Shown: piece by piece, positions 62,701 through 64,000 of the stretch
Layout: each line of letters opens with the position of its first letter
How positions within the stretch are numbered: the first letter of the stretch is position 1
From: JACPFV01 sp038043245
GTDB lineage: Bacteria; Pseudomonadota; Gammaproteobacteria; Nevskiales; Nevskiaceae
Direction: 5' to 3'
Length of the DNA stretch: 64,000 nucleotides
Assembly (NCBI GenBank): GCA_038043245.1
Contig: JBBTCH010000002.1
Span: forward strand, 1-64,000
Translations under genes and position numbers: made by a program
Notes under the pieces: model-generated
What the model was told of the DNA's origin: nothing
What the model saw: the letters and a program-made list of their open reading frames with translations, nothing else
Databases searched by the model: none

Positions 62701-63864
62701 ATGATTGAGCGCCATCTCAAGCCACTTCTTGCAACCGCGCTGGGCTCGAACCCGGCTGTTGTGTTGCTGGGGCCACGCCAGTCTGGCAAAACCACGCTGG
62801 CGCAGGAAATCACAAAGACGCGAGACTCGATCTATCTTGATCTGGAAACAACCTCAGACCGGAATCGCCTGACCGACGCACAGGCCTATCTTGAGGCCCA
62901 TGAAAATCACCTGGTGATCCTTGATGAAGTGCAGCGTTTTCCCGATCTGTTCCAGGAACTGCGCGGCCTGATTGACCGTGGCCGGAGACGGGGGCTTAAG
63001 GCCGGCCGTTTTCTGTTGCTGGGGTCAGCATCCCTGGAATTGCTAAGGCAATCCGGTGAATCGCTGGCCGGTCGAGTGAGTTACCTGGAGCTGACTCCGA
63101 TTCATGCTGCGGAATGGCCGGCAGCGGATAGTGAGTTGCTATGGCTGCGAGGCGGCTTCCCCGAGAGTCTGCTGGCCCGCACCCACACGGCCAGCCTGCG
63201 TTGGCGGCACGATTTCATTCGCAGTTATCTTGAACGCGATATTCCCCAGTTGGGCCCGCGTATCGCGGCCGAAACACTGCGTCGTTTCTGGACCATGCTG
63301 GCGCACCATCAGGGCGGCCTGCTCAATGCGGCGTCACTTGCCCGAAGCCTCGGCGTGGACGGCAAAACCGTCGCCGCTTACATGGACCTGATGGTGGACC
63401 TGTTGCTGGTGCGGCGATTGCAGCCCTGGCATCGCAATGCCGGCAAGCGGCTGATCAAGGCACCCAAGATTTACGTGCGAGATTCTGGGCTTACTCACGC
63501 TTTGCTGGGCATTGCCGACCCCGAGGCCCTGCTGGCTCACCCTGTCGCCGGCGGAAGCTGGGAAGGTTTCGTGATTGAATCTCTACTTGCCGTTGCGCCA
63601 CTCGGAACCGAGGCGTATTTCTATCGCACCAGCGGCGGCGCCGAGATCGACCTGCTGCTCAAGCTGCCGGATGGAAAAATATGGGCAATTGAAATCAAGC
63701 GCAGCAGCGCCCCGACTCTGGACCGTGGGTTTCACCATGCCTGCGGCGACCTTGCCCCCCAGCGTCGTTATGTCGTCTATCAGGGCACTGAACGATATCC
63801 ATTGCAAAAAGACGTGGAGGCCATTCCCCTTCGCTTCCTGACGAAAGCACTGGCGGCTGCATGA
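62701..63864 (+). CDS. AAA-family ATPase with C-terminal DUF4143 domain
   Basis: A 387-residue protein of the AAA_14/DUF4143 type. Walker A is GPRQSGKTT (24-31) and Walker B is LVILDE (71-76). The C-terminal part has EIDLLLKLPDGKIWAIEIKRS, a PD-(D/E)xK nuclease-like core with possible acidic and lysine residues. Such genes are widespread as single mobile cassettes, often near toxin-antitoxin genes, and their function is unknown. The ATG at 62701 begins directly at the domain. Confidence 0.9.
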   Translation: MIERHLKPLLATALGSNPAVVLLGPRQSGKTTLAQEITKTRDSIYLDLETTSDRNRLTDAQAYLEAHENHLVILDEVQRFPDLFQELRGLIDRGRRRGLKAGRFLLLGSASLELLRQSGESLAGRVSYLELTPIHAAEWPAADSELLWLRGGFPESLLARTHTASLRWRHDFIRSYLERDIPQLGPRIAAETLRRFWTMLAHHQGGLLNAASLARSLGVDGKTVAAYMDLMVDLLLVRRLQPWHRNAGKRLIKAPKIYVRDSGLTHALLGIADPEALLAHPVAGGSWEGFVIESLLAVAPLGTEAYFYRTSGGAEIDLLLKLPDGKIWAIEIKRSSAPTLDRGFHHACGDLAPQRRYVVYQGTERYPLQKDVEAIPLRFLTKALAAA

Positions 63865-63911
63865 TGCAGCCCGAGCGAGCGCATCGTTCCCCACGACGAT
63901 CTGGAACAATG

Positions 63912-64000
63912 GTGATCGTCTGCGATCTGTCCAAGATCGAGACGCTGGTCCGTGCGCTCGGGATTGGCAGCATCCAAGTGTTGGATACCGACGGCCGGGC
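63912..64000 (+). repeat. third copy of the M16 protease 3' end (runs off the window)
   Basis: From 63912 the sequence reads VIVCDLSKIETLVRALGIGSIQVLDTDGR, matching the end of the M16 protease. Over 83 bases there are 11 mismatches to the original copy. It follows the ATPase gene by 47 bases and continues past the edge of the window. Confidence 0.9.

Noticed and set aside
62434..62715. A separate 93-codon ORF on the minus strand overlapping the antitoxin
   Set aside because: Most of it has no family resemblance and overlaps the M16 tail copy; only its end (MHAVTETIV) makes sense, as the displaced start of the antitoxin.
61788..64000. Integron cassette array
   Set aside because: The repeats are coding-like copies of a protease tail, not attC-type inverted hairpins, and no integrase gene is present in the window.
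1..64000. CRISPR array or tRNA genes
   Set aside because: No regularly spaced direct repeats and no cloverleaf-like sequences were noticed by eye; a tRNA scan would be needed to be certain.

Overview
The window is a GC-rich proteobacterial chromosome segment with tightly packed genes and many ATGA- or GTGA-type start/stop overlaps. The best guess is Gammaproteobacteria. In favour are an E. coli-like rRNA leader (boxA/boxC), a fused NuoCD, a NuoG with the N7 cluster cysteines, ErpA, an AmpD-type amidase and a BtuB/cobalamin riboswitch. The gene order tyrS / M23 peptidase / anmK and erpA / bactofilin / argC also occurs in Betaproteobacteria, so that class cannot be excluded. No genus can be assigned.

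Layout. 1-352: 5' end of a 16S rRNA gene on the minus strand, with its leader and a strong promoter. 353-9685: core and metabolic genes: tyrS, a LysM/M23 endopeptidase, anmK, a CDF metal exporter, an AcuI-type reductase, pdxH, a lactamase-fold hydrolase, a dienoyl-CoA-reductase-like SDR, a cold shock protein and an M48 lipoprotein protease. 9690-14974: a lone OppF/DppF ATPase, a YjdF-like membrane protein, a methyltransferase, an aromatic-ring-type flavin monooxygenase and a degenerate GGDEF protein. 15025-31362: the complete complex I operon nuoA-B-CD-E-F-G-H-I-J-K-L-M-N on the minus strand, with an Atm1-like ABC exporter overlapping its end and a palindromic repeat between nuoI and nuoJ. 31470-37115: trehalose region with otsB, an otsA fused to a membrane sensor-like N-terminus, a divergent GH15 trehalase/glucoamylase and two small membrane proteins. 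37167-43559: secreted subtilase, NhaD-like antiporter, MBOAT/SGNH acyl-transfer pair and Dps. 43669-48098: envelope/housekeeping minus-strand genes (epimerase, acyltransferase, erpA, bactofilin, DUF6776-like, argC). 48137-51680: iron and haem cluster (hemJ, bfr, bfd, two Fur-like boxes, FecA-like receptor). 51677-54507: rppH, HAD phosphatase, purU and an inositol-monophosphatase-like enzyme. 54531-58326: cobalamin acquisition and activation (riboswitch, btuB, adenosyltransferase, btuF). 58313-61787: ampD and an M16 zinc protease.

The last 2.2 kb (61788-64000) is the accessory part. A damaged Phd/PemK-type toxin-antitoxin pair and then an AAA/DUF4143 ATPase lie one after another, and each is followed by another copy of the last ~30 codons of the M16 protease. 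This looks like serial cassette insertion at the 3' end of the protease gene and is the most unusual structure in the window.

Functional links: OtsA/OtsB and the GH15 enzyme could make a trehalose synthesis/hydrolysis pair. Bfr, Bfd, HemJ, the Fur boxes and the outer-membrane receptor form an iron/haem unit. BtuB, the PduO-type adenosyltransferase and BtuF cover B12 uptake and conversion to the coenzyme form. Apart from the rRNA leader region no gene-free stretch exceeds 300 bases.
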